A stretch of DNA of 64,000 nt from Celeribacter baekdonensis (GTDB lineage: Bacteria > Pseudomonadota > Alphaproteobacteria > Rhodobacterales > Rhodobacteraceae): positions 695,841 through 759,840 of the forward strand of contig NZ_FNBL01000001.1 in assembly GCF_900102315.1 (NCBI RefSeq). Direction: 5' to 3'. The notes beneath the pieces were generated by a model. The model had not been told where the DNA came from, searched no databases, and saw only the letters and a list, made by a program, of their open reading frames with translations. This document shows, in pieces, positions 17,873 to 26,501 of this stretch; within the stretch, counting starts at the first letter, position 1; the number at the start of each line of letters is the position of its first letter. The position numbers and the translations under genes were made by a program.

Positions 17873-18107
17873 TTTGAATACTCCAGTTATCTCATGCAAC
17901 GGGGGCGTCCGGGCCGACCCGTGGAATCCTTGAAGCCCGCCTTTTAAGCCCTTGCGGCCCCGAGTCAATGGTGTTCGGTCGGGTTTTGCCAAAAAACCAC
18001 ATGTGCCGTCCATTCCTTTTCTCGCACAATGCCCCTGCACGTCTGACACTTGCGCCGATGCCGCGCTGTGCATAGCTTACGCGTCGCGGTCATTGGGACC
18101 GCAAAAC

Positions 18108-18264
18108 CTCTCAGGGCGGGGTGAGATTCCCCACCGGCGGTAAGCAACGACGCGCAGGCGTTGATGTAAGCCCGCGAGCGCCACGGGCACCTTTACAGAG
18201 GCGCCCTGGGACAGCAGATCCGGTGTGACTCCGGGGCCGACGGTATAGTCCGGATGAAAGAGAG
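18108..18264 (+). promoter_or_regulatory. FMN riboswitch (RFN element)
   Basis: Conserved RFN blocks are plain: GGGCGGGGTGAGATTCCCCA then CCGGCGGTAA, AGCCCGCGAGCGCC, GACAGCAGATCCGGTG, TCCGGGGCCGACGGTATAG and TCCGGATGAAAGAGAG. P1 pairs CTCTC (18108-18112) with GAGAG (18260-18264). It binds flavin mononucleotide and lowers expression of the downstream riboflavin importer when FMN is plentiful. After the aptamer an imperfect GC hairpin (18273-18299, core GGGGC/GCCCC) has no T-run, so the expression platform may act at translation or through Rho; this last point is inference. Confidence 0.96.
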
Positions 18265-18350
18265 TTGGATGCGGGATGGGGGCTTTTGGCCCCTGCCCCA
18301 TGTCCTTCTGTGCCTTGAGTTATGTGCGGCAACGAAAAAGGACACGCCAC

Positions 18351-19259
18351 ATGACTCGTTCCCCCTCCGGCCTTTGGGCCACGCTCGGCCCCGCGCGCGC
18401 CGGTGCGCTTTTGATGATCCTCGCAGGCGCTTTGTTTGCCGTGATCAACACCCTCACCCAATATGTCACGATGATGCAGGGCGTGCCCTCCGCACGTCTG
18501 GCGTTTTGGCAATATTTCATCGCCTTGCTGTTTTCCGCCCCATGGGTGATCCGCCACGGGCTGCGTGCCATGGCCACCAACAGCCTGTGGTCACATTTGA
18601 TGCGGGTGGCGGCGGCCACCATCGGAGTCCAGCTTTGGATCGCCGGGCTGGCGCATGTGCCGATCTGGCAGGCCATCGCCTTGATCATGCTCTCGCCGTT
18701 TTTTGTCACCTTGGGCGCGGGCCTCATTCTGCGCGAAGACACCAGTTTGGCGCGCTGGTTGGCCGTCACCTTGGGGTTCGTGGGCGGGATGATCATCCTC
18801 GCGCCCTGGTCCGAACGCTTTTCGATCTACGCGCTCTACCCGGTGGGCGCTGCGGCGTTTTGGGCGCTGACCTCATTGTTGACCAAACGCATGACCCGGA
18901 CCGAGACGCCCGAAAGCCTCACCGTCTATCTGTTGCTCTTGCTGACACCGGTGAATTTCGGCCTCGCTTTGGGTGACGGCATTGCGCTTGATCTTGGCCT
19001 GTCGGGTGGGATCGTGTTGCTGGCGGGGGTTTTGACCGCCATGGCGCAATATGCGATTGCCAAGGCCTATTCCATCGCCGATGCCGCCTATCTTCAACCG
19101 TTTGACCACCTCAAATTGCCGCTCAATGTGGTGTTGGGGGTTGCCGCCTTTGGCTTTGTCCCGCCGGGGTCGATGTGGATCGGGTCACTGATGATCCTGT
19201 CGGCATCGTTTTATTTGCTCCGCCAAGAAAGCCGGAATGCACAGATGGCTGCCGCCTGA
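18351..19259 (+). CDS. ribN: Riboflavin transporter, EamA/DMT family (RibN/ImpX type)
   Basis: Inner-membrane protein of 302 residues with about ten helices in two EamA repeats. Features such as ALLMILAGALFAVINTLTQY and the closing segment AYLQPFDHLKLPLNV fit the RibN group described in rhizobia and other proteobacteria. An FMN riboswitch directly upstream is strong functional evidence for riboflavin uptake. ATG 18351 is used because AAAAGGA lies upstream; an in-frame ATG at 18300 abuts the post-aptamer hairpin and is less likely. No rib biosynthesis gene is adjacent, so the riboswitch controls import only. Confidence 0.92.
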   Translation: MTRSPSGLWATLGPARAGALLMILAGALFAVINTLTQYVTMMQGVPSARLAFWQYFIALLFSAPWVIRHGLRAMATNSLWSHLMRVAAATIGVQLWIAGLAHVPIWQAIALIMLSPFFVTLGAGLILREDTSLARWLAVTLGFVGGMIILAPWSERFSIYALYPVGAAAFWALTSLLTKRMTRTETPESLTVYLLLLLTPVNFGLALGDGIALDLGLSGGIVLLAGVLTAMAQYAIAKAYSIADAAYLQPFDHLKLPLNVVLGVAAFGFVPPGSMWIGSLMILSASFYLLRQESRNAQMAAA

Positions 19260-19395
19260 GAGCGCGAGCACCGCGTCGCGCAATGTTGGGCTCAACGTCA
19301 CGCATGTCTGACCCAAGCCGACCTTTAACGCAAGATCCACGAAGGTCGGCTGTGCGAAACTTTTCTGCCGTCAGCCGATGTGCTAAAGGCTTGGC

Positions 19396-19917
19396 ATGAC
19401 ACGGCACGAGATCAATACCGAGCGGCTACTGCTAAGGGGCTGGAAGCCTGAGGATCACGCGCCCTTCGCGGCAATGTGCGGCGACCCTGAGGTCATGCGT
19501 TACATTGGAAATGGCTCAACCCGGACCCCAGACGATGCGGCGCGATACATTGGGTCGTTTGAGAGAGAGTGGACCGAGCGAGGCTTCGGGTTGTTTGCGG
19601 TTGAATCCAAGCAGACCGGTGGTTTGATTGGATTTACGGGCTTGTCTTGGCCGGGTTTTTTACCGGAAGTCCTGCCGTCCATTGAAATTGGCTGGAGGTT
19701 TTCCAAGCCAAGCTGGGGGAAAGGTTACGCAAGCGAAGCCGCATCTGCCGCTCTTTCGTTCGGCGTGAATGAATTGGGCATCACGGACATTGTGAGCATT
19801 TATCAAATCGGGAACGGAGCGTCGGCGCGCATCATGCAAAAGCTCGGTATGGTTTTTGACCGAAGAACCATTGACCCAACCTGCGAGCGCGAGGTCGAGG
19901 TCTATCGCCTACCTTAG
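19396..19917 (+). CDS. GNAT-family N-acetyltransferase (RimJ/RimL-like)
   Basis: Protein of 173 residues starting MTRHEINTERLLLRGWKPED, the Acetyltransf_3 (RimJ/RimL) pattern, with IEIGWRFSKPSWGKGYASEA as the acetyl-CoA loop region and NGASARIMQKLGM near the C-terminus. Acceptor unknown; some relatives acetylate small molecules or antibiotics. Codon use looks less GC-biased than neighbours (many ATT, GAA and TTT codons), which hints at recent arrival. Not obviously cotranscribed with ribN (136-nt gap). Confidence 0.85.
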   Translation: MTRHEINTERLLLRGWKPEDHAPFAAMCGDPEVMRYIGNGSTRTPDDAARYIGSFEREWTERGFGLFAVESKQTGGLIGFTGLSWPGFLPEVLPSIEIGWRFSKPSWGKGYASEAASAALSFGVNELGITDIVSIYQIGNGASARIMQKLGMVFDRRTIDPTCEREVEVYRLP

Positions 19918-20040
19918 CACTAAGGGGAGGCGTGGGCGCCTTTGATCCAGCCGACGCATCTCGTACCACCGTCCAACGTCCCATTTTGGCTCAGTTTGCC
20001 ACGCGGAGATCAAAATCATCTGACGGTCAACAGCCCCCAA

Positions 20041-20065
20041 AAGGGCGGCCCGAAAACCGCCCTTT
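20041..20065 (-). terminator. Probable terminator of the DUF533 gene
   Basis: Stem AAGGGCGG (20041-20048) with CCGCCCTT (20057-20064), loop CCCGAAAA, and four T residues following on the minus strand. The stop of the DUF533 gene lies 18 nt upstream. Confidence 0.5.
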
Positions 20066-20082
20066 CGCCTCAAAGTCTCAGC

Positions 20083-20793
20083 TTACAAAACCGGTTTGCC
20101 CATCGACTGATGGATTTCCGCCTGTTTCGCCGGGTCCATCATCAAGGATTGCGCGAGACCCATCAAAAACGTCTTTTCCGCCTCGGTGTCGACAGAGATG
20201 GCCATCAGGGCTGCGGCATAGACCTGAGCGCTCGCAGAGGTGCCCGCATCCTTGGCCAGCGCCATCGGATCAACAGGCGCGTCCAATTCCGCCTGCACAA
20301 AGGCGATTTCTTCGTCCGAGGCGTCTTTGAGTTGATCCAGAATTTTGGTGCGCTCTTCGGCGTCAATTTCGCCGTCCGCCTTGGCCGCCATGATCATCGC
20401 CCGGATCATCAGCTTGGCGTTTTCTTCAGAAGCCGCGCCGACCGGCGTGCCCTGTGTCACCGAGGCAAACATATCGGTCATCGAAGCCGCGCCAGAGGCC
20501 GCCGCCCCGCTCATCGCCGAGAACAATGATCCAAGCCCGGCTTCGGTCGCCTCGGACATATCGGCGGCTTGGTTGCCAAATTTGCCCATCATGTCACGCA
20601 CCGCAGCAGAGCCGCCCGGAAAGCCGAATTTCTCAGCCATCTGGCCCATTTGATCGGCCACACTGCCGGGATTGCCGGATTGACGCATGGCTTCGCGCAC
20701 GCCATCCATCCCGCCCATCTTTTTCACTTTCTCCACGCCTTTTGCCGCGGCAAAGCCGATCGCCAAAGTTGTCAAAGTCCGTACAAAACTCAT
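20083..20793 (-). CDS. DUF533/TerB-like protein
   Basis: Protein of 236 residues. The N-terminus has a hydrophobic stretch (LTTLAIGFAAAKGVEKVKKM), a Met/Gly/Ala-rich middle, and a C-terminal helical domain (about 130-232) with LMIRAMIMAAKADGEIDAEE, the acidic metal-site motif of TerB/YebE (DUF533) proteins. E. coli YebE is an envelope-stress gene; molecular function is unknown. Located in a region with lower gene density; transcribed alone. Confidence 0.8.
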   Translation of the reverse strand: MSFVRTLTTLAIGFAAAKGVEKVKKMGGMDGVREAMRQSGNPGSVADQMGQMAEKFGFPGGSAAVRDMMGKFGNQAADMSEATEAGLGSLFSAMSGAAASGAASMTDMFASVTQGTPVGAASEENAKLMIRAMIMAAKADGEIDAEERTKILDQLKDASDEEIAFVQAELDAPVDPMALAKDAGTSASAQVYAAALMAISVDTEAEKTFLMGLAQSLMMDPAKQAEIHQSMGKPVL

Positions 20794-21136
20794 TGGGACA
20801 CTCCCTTATAGATTTCTCTCAAACTCATACTGCGCGCAAAAATCCTTTGTGCCAACGGGGAGAATGCCGCCATCCCCCCAACAACTGGAGTTTTGCGCGT
20901 TAAGACCCAGTGGTAAGATCCAGTGGGCGGCACCCGCACGGGAGGGCGTTGGTCTATTTGGAAATCAGTTTCTAAAGTGTTTTGCTATCATATAATCTTA
21001 AATTTAAGATCATAATCCCGCTGCCTTATCTCGTCTGCTCGGGGGATTTCGGACCTTCGCAACAGGTTGCACGGAATTCACCTCAGCGGACAAACCGGAC
21101 ACTGGCTGTTTGTTTGCCGGTGTCCGGTTTATCGTT
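20794..21136. other. 343-nt gap with AT-rich core and palindrome, no gene
   Basis: The centre (about 20960-21030) is markedly AT-rich. It contains a perfect 16-nt palindrome ATCTTAAATTTAAGAT (20995-21010) and, near the end, the possible terminator of the dehydrogenase gene. Only spurious short frames occur. The palindrome may be an operator or just a sequence feature; nothing identifies it. Confidence 0.4.
21092..21130 (-). terminator. Possible terminator of the short-chain dehydrogenase gene
   Basis: Eleven-base-pair stem AAACCGGACAC (21092-21102) with GTGTCCGGTTT (21120-21130), plus an inner GGC/GCC pairing. No clear T-run on the minus strand, so Rho-independent action is uncertain. Confidence 0.4.
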
Positions 21137-21889
21137 CTACAGTTTATTTATGGAGTTTCCCCCATCGGCGATCATGGCGCTGCCGGTCACGAAAGACGCG
21201 TGATCGGAAAGCAAAAACAAGGCTGCGTTAGCAATTTCGGACGGCTCTGCCATGCGCTTGAGCGCGTGGAAACCGCGCACGACGTCATGAAAACCGGCAT
21301 CATCACCGGCCATGGGCGTCATCGTGCCTCCCGGGAGGAGCGCGTTCACGCGGATGTTTTCAGGCCCGTGTTCTACCGCGAGAACCTGTGTCATGCCGAT
21401 AAGCCCCGCCTTCGCAGCGGCGTAGGCCCCCATGCCGGGCAAACCGATTGTGTGTCCCACGAATGAGGAGGTGAACACAATCGAACCGCCACCACGTTTG
21501 CGCATCGCAGGGATCTGGAATTTGGCCGCATAGAACCCGCTATTCAGGTTGACTGCCATCACTTTATGCCAATTGCTGTCTGCCATGTCGGGGATTGGAC
21601 CCATGTCTCCCGTGACACCCGCGTTGTTGAAAGCGCCGTCGAGGCCGCCAAAACGCGACTCCGCAAGCGCCACCAACGCTTCGGCGTAGCCGCCATCCTC
21701 GACGTTCCCCGCGAGGAAAGCCGCCTCGCCACCGTTGGCAGAAATGTCCTCTGTGATTTGCTCAAGCAGTTCGTCTCGGCGCGCTCCGAGAACCAGCTTC
21801 GCTCCTTCAGCTGCGAAAATTCTGGCGGCGGCGGCTCCAATGCCACTGCTCGCGCCGGTGATGATAATTGTCTTTCCGTTGAGAAGCAT
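21137..21889 (-). CDS. Short-chain dehydrogenase/reductase (classical SDR)
   Basis: NAD(P)-dependent oxidoreductase of 250 residues. Motifs: cofactor loop TGASSGIGAAAARIF, NNAGV, catalytic Ser region (SIVFTSSFVG) and YAAAKAGLIGMT (catalytic Tyr and Lys). The C-terminus FVTGSAMIADGGNSINKL is standard. GGAG eight nt before ATG 21889 favours this start over one four codons upstream. Substrate unknown. It stands alone between the AT-rich gap and the rnpB region. Confidence 0.9.
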   Translation of the reverse strand: MLLNGKTIIITGASSGIGAAAARIFAAEGAKLVLGARRDELLEQITEDISANGGEAAFLAGNVEDGGYAEALVALAESRFGGLDGAFNNAGVTGDMGPIPDMADSNWHKVMAVNLNSGFYAAKFQIPAMRKRGGGSIVFTSSFVGHTIGLPGMGAYAAAKAGLIGMTQVLAVEHGPENIRVNALLPGGTMTPMAGDDAGFHDVVRGFHALKRMAEPSEIANAALFLLSDHASFVTGSAMIADGGNSINKL

Positions 21890-22095
21890 TCCTATCTCCA
21901 TATGTTGAGGACTGGGAGATGCTTAGCAAGATCGAGACTGCTGACCGACCCGCTTCTTGCGCAATTACCATCTGTCTGCTCCGAAAGACCGCCGTTCATT
22001 GCCGATGCAGCGTCGATCACTCAGGGCTGTTCCTGCCATTCTCTACGAAAGGCGCCAATCTCGGCTATGCCCCGTTTGAAAAGATGAAAGAAATA

Positions 22096-22508
22096 TACGC
22101 GGACGGCCTATAAGCCGGATTCTGTCTCAGCGGTATGACCCGCCGTGGATAACCATTCCTCTAGGCCTGCTGTTACCAACAGGCTCAAGCTGCCAACCCG
22201 GACGTCTCGGGCTCAAGCGTCCCTGCGGGCGGTATGCAAAGCACACGGTCCCCGCGCGAAGTCCCTATTTGGCATTGCTCCCGGTGGGGCTTGCCGTGCC
22301 GGTCCTGTTGCCAGTCCCGCGGTGGGCTCTTACCCCACCGTTTCACCATGACCCCCGTATGAGAGGGCTGTCTGTTCTCTGTGGCGCTGTCCCTAGGGTT
22401 GCCCCCGCCGGGCGTTACCCGGCACCGTTGCTTGATGGAGTCCGGACTTTCCTCGCGCAAACGCCCCCGAAAGGACGCGTTGCCCGCGATTATCCAGCCA
22501 TCCGCGTA
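22096..22508 (-). ncRNA. rnpB: RNase P RNA (class A)
   Basis: Catalytic RNA of ribonuclease P, which matures tRNA 5' ends. On the minus strand the 5' arm of helix P1 (TACGCGGATGGC; complement of 22497-22508) pairs over twelve positions, with G-U, with the 3' arm GGCCGTCCGCGTA. Conserved blocks present: GAGGAAAGTCCGGACTCC near the 5' end, ACAGAGAACAGACAGC-type P4-P7 core, GGTAAGAGCCCACCGC and CGGCTTATAGGCC at the 3' end. About 413 nt, a usual alphaproteobacterial length. The DNA 21890-22095 before it shows no gene. Confidence 0.97.
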
Positions 22509-22518
22509 TCTGTGCGAC

Positions 22519-23217
22519 TTAGGCGAGCCAGTCGTCCGGGTCAACGGGAAAGCGTGTCGCCAGATCATGCGCCATGGCCATATCTATGGCATCAAGGGGG
22601 CCGTGATGATTGGGCCGAAAGCGGGCGCGAAAGGCGGGCAACAGCGCCTCAATCGGCGCATCGGGATAGCCAAACGCCGCGAGACCTTGCAAAAACTCAC
22701 CCTCATGGGCCTCAAAATCCAGTGAAATTTGCGGCCAGACGGACAGGCCGCCGAGCGCCAGTCTGCGCCAATCAAAGCGCGGGCCGGGGTCGATTTTGCG
22801 CGAGGGCGCCATGTCGGAATGGCCAATGACGCGTTCGGGCGCCATGAACCAGCGTTCGATGATGTCGGTCAAAAGCCGCTCCAACGCGTCCATTTGATCA
22901 GCGGCAAAGGGCGCTGTGCCGGGGCTGGCCAGTTCGATGCCGATCGAATGAGAATTCACATCGGTGACGCGGCCCCATTGCCCCGCCCCCGCGTGCCAGG
23001 CGCGTTTGTCCTCATCGACAAGACGCAAAATCGCGCCCCGACCATCAATCAGGTAATGGGCGGACACGTCGTGATCCGGGCAACAGAGCCGTTCCAAGGC
23101 GGCATCGGTGGAGGTCATGGCGGTGTAATGCAACACCACCATATCCGGGCGGACACCACCGCGCCGCTCGCCAAAATTGGGTGATGGGTGATCAAGGATA
23201 TCAGGCACGACAGTCAA
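22519..23217 (-). CDS. N-acetylmuramoyl-L-alanine amidase, AmpD-like (Amidase_2)
   Basis: Zinc amidase of 232 residues that cleaves the MurNAc-L-Ala bond, probably in muropeptide recycling. Zinc-site motifs: VVLHYTAMTS (first His), SIGIELASPG and VIGHSDMAPSRKIDPGPRF (second His and downstream catalytic residues). No signal peptide, so a cytosolic AmpD role is likely. The start is TTG 23217 or GTG 23208; neither has a strong RBS. It lies 10 nt from rnpB's 5' end and just after the Excalibur lipoprotein gene. Confidence 0.87.
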   Translation of the reverse strand: MTVVPDILDHPSPNFGERRGGVRPDMVVLHYTAMTSTDAALERLCCPDHDVSAHYLIDGRGAILRLVDEDKRAWHAGAGQWGRVTDVNSHSIGIELASPGTAPFAADQMDALERLLTDIIERWFMAPERVIGHSDMAPSRKIDPGPRFDWRRLALGGLSVWPQISLDFEAHEGEFLQGLAAFGYPDAPIEALLPAFRARFRPNHHGPLDAIDMAMAHDLATRFPVDPDDWLA

Positions 23218-23225
23218 ATCGCGGA

Positions 23226-23915
23226 TCAGCGCGCACGCGCAGCCAAACGGAAGGGCGCGGGGTCCCAGCTACAGGCGAAACCATCGCCATCGGGATCAAG
23301 CCCCTTGGCGTTGCGTTCCGGCCCGCCACTGGACAGGAAATCCTCCTGTGCCAGATCGGGCGACGGGTATTTGGCACAGGCGCGTGCCGCACGGGTCTGC
23401 GCGCCGGGGATCAGACGTGAATAAAGCGCTTCGCCAACGCGATTGGTGGTCGACAAGGCGAACTCAACAATCGTGGCCGCATCCTTGGTTGGGCGGGTCG
23501 GCACGGCAGTCGGCTGAATGGTCACATAGGAGTCTTTGTTGGCCGCGACACGGGCGGCGTCTTGTTCGATCGAACGCTCGGAAGCAACCGCATCGAAATT
23601 GTTTTCCGAAGAAATCCCGATGGCGTTGGTCACCGCTTTGGGCGCGGGCCCCACAGGTGTGGACGTGTTTTCCGCCGCATCAATCGCCGCGGTGGCTTCC
23701 GCCGAAATCGCCTGAGTGTCGAGACCTGTGGTTGCGCCTGTGGTCACGCCTTCGCTTTGACCACGCCCATCGCCATTGGCAATCAACTCGGCCTCACGTT
23801 GGGCCTGATAATCCGCATAGGAGTTAAAGCCCACGCCGGAGCCGCTGTCCGGCACGGGAGTTTCGCAAGCCGCAAGGGCAATCAAGGAAATCAAGGCGTA
23901 AGAGGCGCGGCGCAT
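23226..23915 (-). CDS. Excalibur-domain lipoprotein
   Basis: Envelope lipoprotein of 229 residues. Signal sequence MRRASYALISLIALAAC places the lipobox Cys at residue 17. A long, low-complexity middle is rich in Ala, Thr and Glu. The C-terminus has a single Excalibur calcium-binding motif (RNAKGLDPDGDGFACSWDP), with DxDxDG as in EF-hands and two Cys residues. I use ATG 23915; a TTG nine nt upstream is less likely. Function unknown; related domains sit in surface and nuclease-associated proteins. Confidence 0.8.
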   Translation of the reverse strand: MRRASYALISLIALAACETPVPDSGSGVGFNSYADYQAQREAELIANGDGRGQSEGVTTGATTGLDTQAISAEATAAIDAAENTSTPVGPAPKAVTNAIGISSENNFDAVASERSIEQDAARVAANKDSYVTIQPTAVPTRPTKDAATIVEFALSTTNRVGEALYSRLIPGAQTRAARACAKYPSPDLAQEDFLSSGGPERNAKGLDPDGDGFACSWDPAPFRLAARAR

Positions 23916-23954
23916 CGGCGGCAAGCTCCAAGGATGAGGTCAGTTCGGCGTCCC

Positions 23955-25436
23955 TTACCACCATTTTTCCGGCTTGGAAACAAAGCCCGCAGCCGTCTCA
24001 AGCGAATGGGCGATATTCAGCAGATCACCCTCTTCCCACGGCCGCCCGATGAGTTGCAACCCCAACGGCAGCCCCTTGGCCGACAGGCCCGCCGGCACGG
24101 ACACCCCCGGCAGACCCGCCAAGTTGACCGTAACGGTGAAGACGTCATTGAGATACATCTGGATCGGATCGCTGTCCGACATTTCACCCAGACCAAAGGC
24201 CGCCGACGGCGTGGCGGGAGTCAGGATCGCATCGATCCCTTGGGCAAACACGTCCTCGAAATCCTTTTTGATCAGGGTGCGGACTTTGCGCGCGCGGTTG
24301 TAATAGGCGTCATAGAACCCGGCCGAGAGCACATAGGTGCCAACCATCACGCGGCGCTGAACCTCGTGGCCAAAGCCTTCGGCGCGGGTCTTTTCATACA
24401 TGTCATCAATGCCGTCACCCGCCGCCAATTTGGCACGGTGACCATAGCGCACCCCATCATAGCGCGCGAGGTTGGACGAGGCTTCGGCGGGCGCGATCAC
24501 ATAATAGGCGGGCAGCGCGTATTTGGTGTGGGGCAGCGAAATCTCGACCACCTCAGCCCCCGCCGCGCGCAGCATGTCCGCGCCTTCGTCCCAGAGTTTG
24601 GCGATCTCTTCGGGCATCCCGTCCATGCGGTATTCTTTCGGGATACCGATTTTCTTGCCTTTGATGTCGCCGGTCAGCATGGCCTCAAAATTCGGCACGG
24701 CCAGATCGGCGGAGGTGCTGTCTTTCGCGTCATGGCCGCACATGGCTTCCAACATGATCGCCGCATCGCGGGTGGTTTTGGTCATCGGCCCGGCCTGATC
24801 CAGAGAAGAGGCAAAGGCCACCACACCCCAGCGCGAACAGCGCCCGTAGGTCGGTTTGATCCCGACAATGCCGGTGAAGGCGGCGGGTTGGCGGATCGAG
24901 CCACCGGTGTCGGTGCCGGTTGCGGCCAGACACAGGTCCGCCGCCACAGCCGCCGCAGAGCCACCAGAGGAACCACCCGGCGTCAAGGCACGATCATCGA
25001 CCTTCCACGGGTTGACCGCATTGCCATACACAGAGGTTTCATTCGACGACCCCATGGCAAATTCATCCATGTTGAGCTTGCCCAACATCACAGCACCCGC
25101 GTCAAACAGTTTGGTGGTGATGGTGCTCTCATATTCGGGTTTGAAGCCCTCAAGGATGCGCGACCCCGCCTGGGTATCGACACCTTTGGTGGCAAACAGG
25201 TCTTTGATCCCGATCGGCAGGCCACACATCGCAGGCGCATCGCCAGACGCAATGCGGGCATCCGCCGCTTTGGCCTGTTCCATCGCGATGTCGGGCGTGT
25301 TGTGCACAAAAGCGTTGAGCGCGCCGGAGGCGGCAATCGCGGACAAACAGGTTTCGGTCACCTCAACAGAGGTGAAATCGCCTTTGCGCAGACCGTCACG
25401 GGCCTCGGACAGGGTGAGTTTATTGAGATCAGACAT
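23955..25436 (-). CDS. gatA: Asp-tRNA(Asn)/Glu-tRNA(Gln) amidotransferase subunit A
   Basis: Amidase-signature subunit of 493 residues of the GatCAB complex, which turns Glu-tRNA(Gln) into Gln-tRNA(Gln). It releases ammonia from glutamine using the Ser-cis-Ser-Lys triad: Lys within [10 protein letters not shown] and Ser-Ser-Gly-Gly within [14 protein letters not shown] and [11 protein letters not shown]. The start overlaps the gatC stop by one base (TAATG), so translation is coupled. gatB is not in the window; separation from gatCA is common in alphaproteobacteria. Confidence 0.98.
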   Translation of the reverse strand: MSDLNKLTLSEARDGLRKGDFTSVEVTETCLSAIAASGALNAFVHNTPDIAMEQAKAADARIASGDAPAMCGLPIGIKDLFATKGVDTQAGSRILEGFKPEYESTITTKLFDAGAVMLGKLNMDEFAMGSSNETSVYGNAVNPWKVDDRALTPGGSSGGSAAAVAADLCLAATGTDTGGSIRQPAAFTGIVGIKPTYGRCSRWGVVAFASSLDQAGPMTKTTRDAAIMLEAMCGHDAKDSTSADLAVPNFEAMLTGDIKGKKIGIPKEYRMDGMPEEIAKLWDEGADMLRAAGAEVVEISLPHTKYALPAYYVIAPAEASSNLARYDGVRYGHRAKLAAGDGIDDMYEKTRAEGFGHEVQRRVMVGTYVLSAGFYDAYYNRARKVRTLIKKDFEDVFAQGIDAILTPATPSAAFGLGEMSDSDPIQMYLNDVFTVTVNLAGLPGVSVPAGLSAKGLPLGLQLIGRPWEEGDLLNIAHSLETAAGFVSKPEKWW

Positions 25437-25723
25437 TATTCAACCACCTTCGGAACCGCAAAAAAGCCTTCGCGCGCATCGGGCGCGTTTTTCAGGATTT
25501 TCTCTTGCATATTGCCATCCGTGATCTCATCGACCCGGCGCTTGAGGCGCTGCGGCGTGACCGAGGTCATCGGTTCGACGCCGTCAACATCCACTTCGGA
25601 GAGTTGCTCGATAAAGCCAAGCACAGCGTTGAACTCTTCGGCCAATGCGGGCAGCGCGTCTTCCTCAACCCGGATGCGGGCGAGTTTGGCGACCCGGCGT
25701 GCGGTGTCGATGTCAATAGACAT
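25436..25723 (-). CDS. gatC: Glutamyl-tRNA(Gln) amidotransferase subunit C
   Basis: Small subunit of 95 residues that stabilises GatA. Typical sequence: [20 protein letters not shown] at the N-terminus and the C-terminal [17 protein letters not shown] motif. ATG 25723 ([11 protein letters not shown]) is used; the upstream in-frame start at 25750 adds nine residues without family support. It heads the gatCA pair. Confidence 0.97.
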   Translation of the reverse strand: MSIDIDTARRVAKLARIRVEEDALPALAEEFNAVLGFIEQLSEVDVDGVEPMTSVTPQRLKRRVDEITDGNMQEKILKNAPDAREGFFAVPKVVE

Positions 25724-25790
25724 GGTTGGGCTCCGTCTTTTCTGTTGCACAGGGCTTTTGACATGGCTTTATCGCGCAGGCGCGCGGCCT

Positions 25791-26432
25791 TCAAGCCTCC
25801 TTCAAGCCAATGTGGTTGGCGTAGACCGCGATCATATGCGCCAAAACCACGGCATTGAGCAGATGCCAGAGGAAATGCGTACCCATGGGCCAGATCGCGC
25901 AGATCGGATCATCCAACATGCGAAAGCCGATGGAGAGGCACAACAACCCCGCCCCCACCGCCAAGCCGCGCGCGGTTTGGGGCGCGATGGATTTCAGCAG
26001 ATAGGCGTAGATGAAAATCAACATTGGCACCGGCGCATAGGCCGCCGACGATCCAAGACCGAGCTTGGCAAACAGCGGCATGGTGGCGGCGGCAAAGGGG
26101 AAAAACAGCAGGGTCACAAGACCGGTTTTCAAGGGCGTGAGACCAAAGAAATCCCGCGTGGCTGCGAAAATATAAAGCAGGATAAAACCAAGGATCGGCG
26201 CGGTGTCGGCCAAAGCGCCCCAGCGCGTGGCCGTGGTGTGAAAGGCGAAAGACCCAAAGCCGATGAGCATCAACACGACAGCCATGGCCCGCGCCAAAGG
26301 GTGATGGCGGGTGCGCGGCCACATCCAAAGCGCCGCCAGCACAAAGGCCAGATTGGTCAGCGCATTGACGGGTTCTGACCAAAATGTGAAATCCACCCGC
26401 TCACAATAGCCATCGAATTGCTCTGTCCACAT
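25791..26432 (-). CDS. Ceramidase-family (alkaline ceramidase-like) integral membrane protein
   Basis: Seven-helix membrane protein of 213 residues. The metal-site pattern of the CREST/alkaline ceramidase family is seen: FGSFAFHTTATRWG (His65), LADTAP (Asp76) and MGTHFLWHLLNAV (His186, His190). Known members hydrolyse ceramide; others bind different lipids, so the substrate is inferred. It is divergent from the UPF0173 hydrolase (69-nt spacer) and sits directly upstream of gatC in the same direction with a 67-nt gap. Confidence 0.83.
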   Translation of the reverse strand: MWTEQFDGYCERVDFTFWSEPVNALTNLAFVLAALWMWPRTRHHPLARAMAVVLMLIGFGSFAFHTTATRWGALADTAPILGFILLYIFAATRDFFGLTPLKTGLVTLLFFPFAAATMPLFAKLGLGSSAAYAPVPMLIFIYAYLLKSIAPQTARGLAVGAGLLCLSIGFRMLDDPICAIWPMGTHFLWHLLNAVVLAHMIAVYANHIGLKEA

Positions 26433-26501
26433 GTGATTTTTCCCGCTCCTGTGCTAGCTTTTCCCAAGCAGCCGTTTGAGGACTATATAGGGAGAGGTCG
26501 C

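Noticed and set aside
21902-22095. 64-residue frame at 21919-22113 as a gene
   Set aside because: No RBS or domain, and it runs into the rnpB 3' end.
23562-26378. 938-residue open frame on the plus strand
   Set aside because: It is antisense to the Excalibur, gatA, gatC and ceramidase-like genes and reads as biased His/Arg/Gly-rich text; it reflects codon bias on the other strand.
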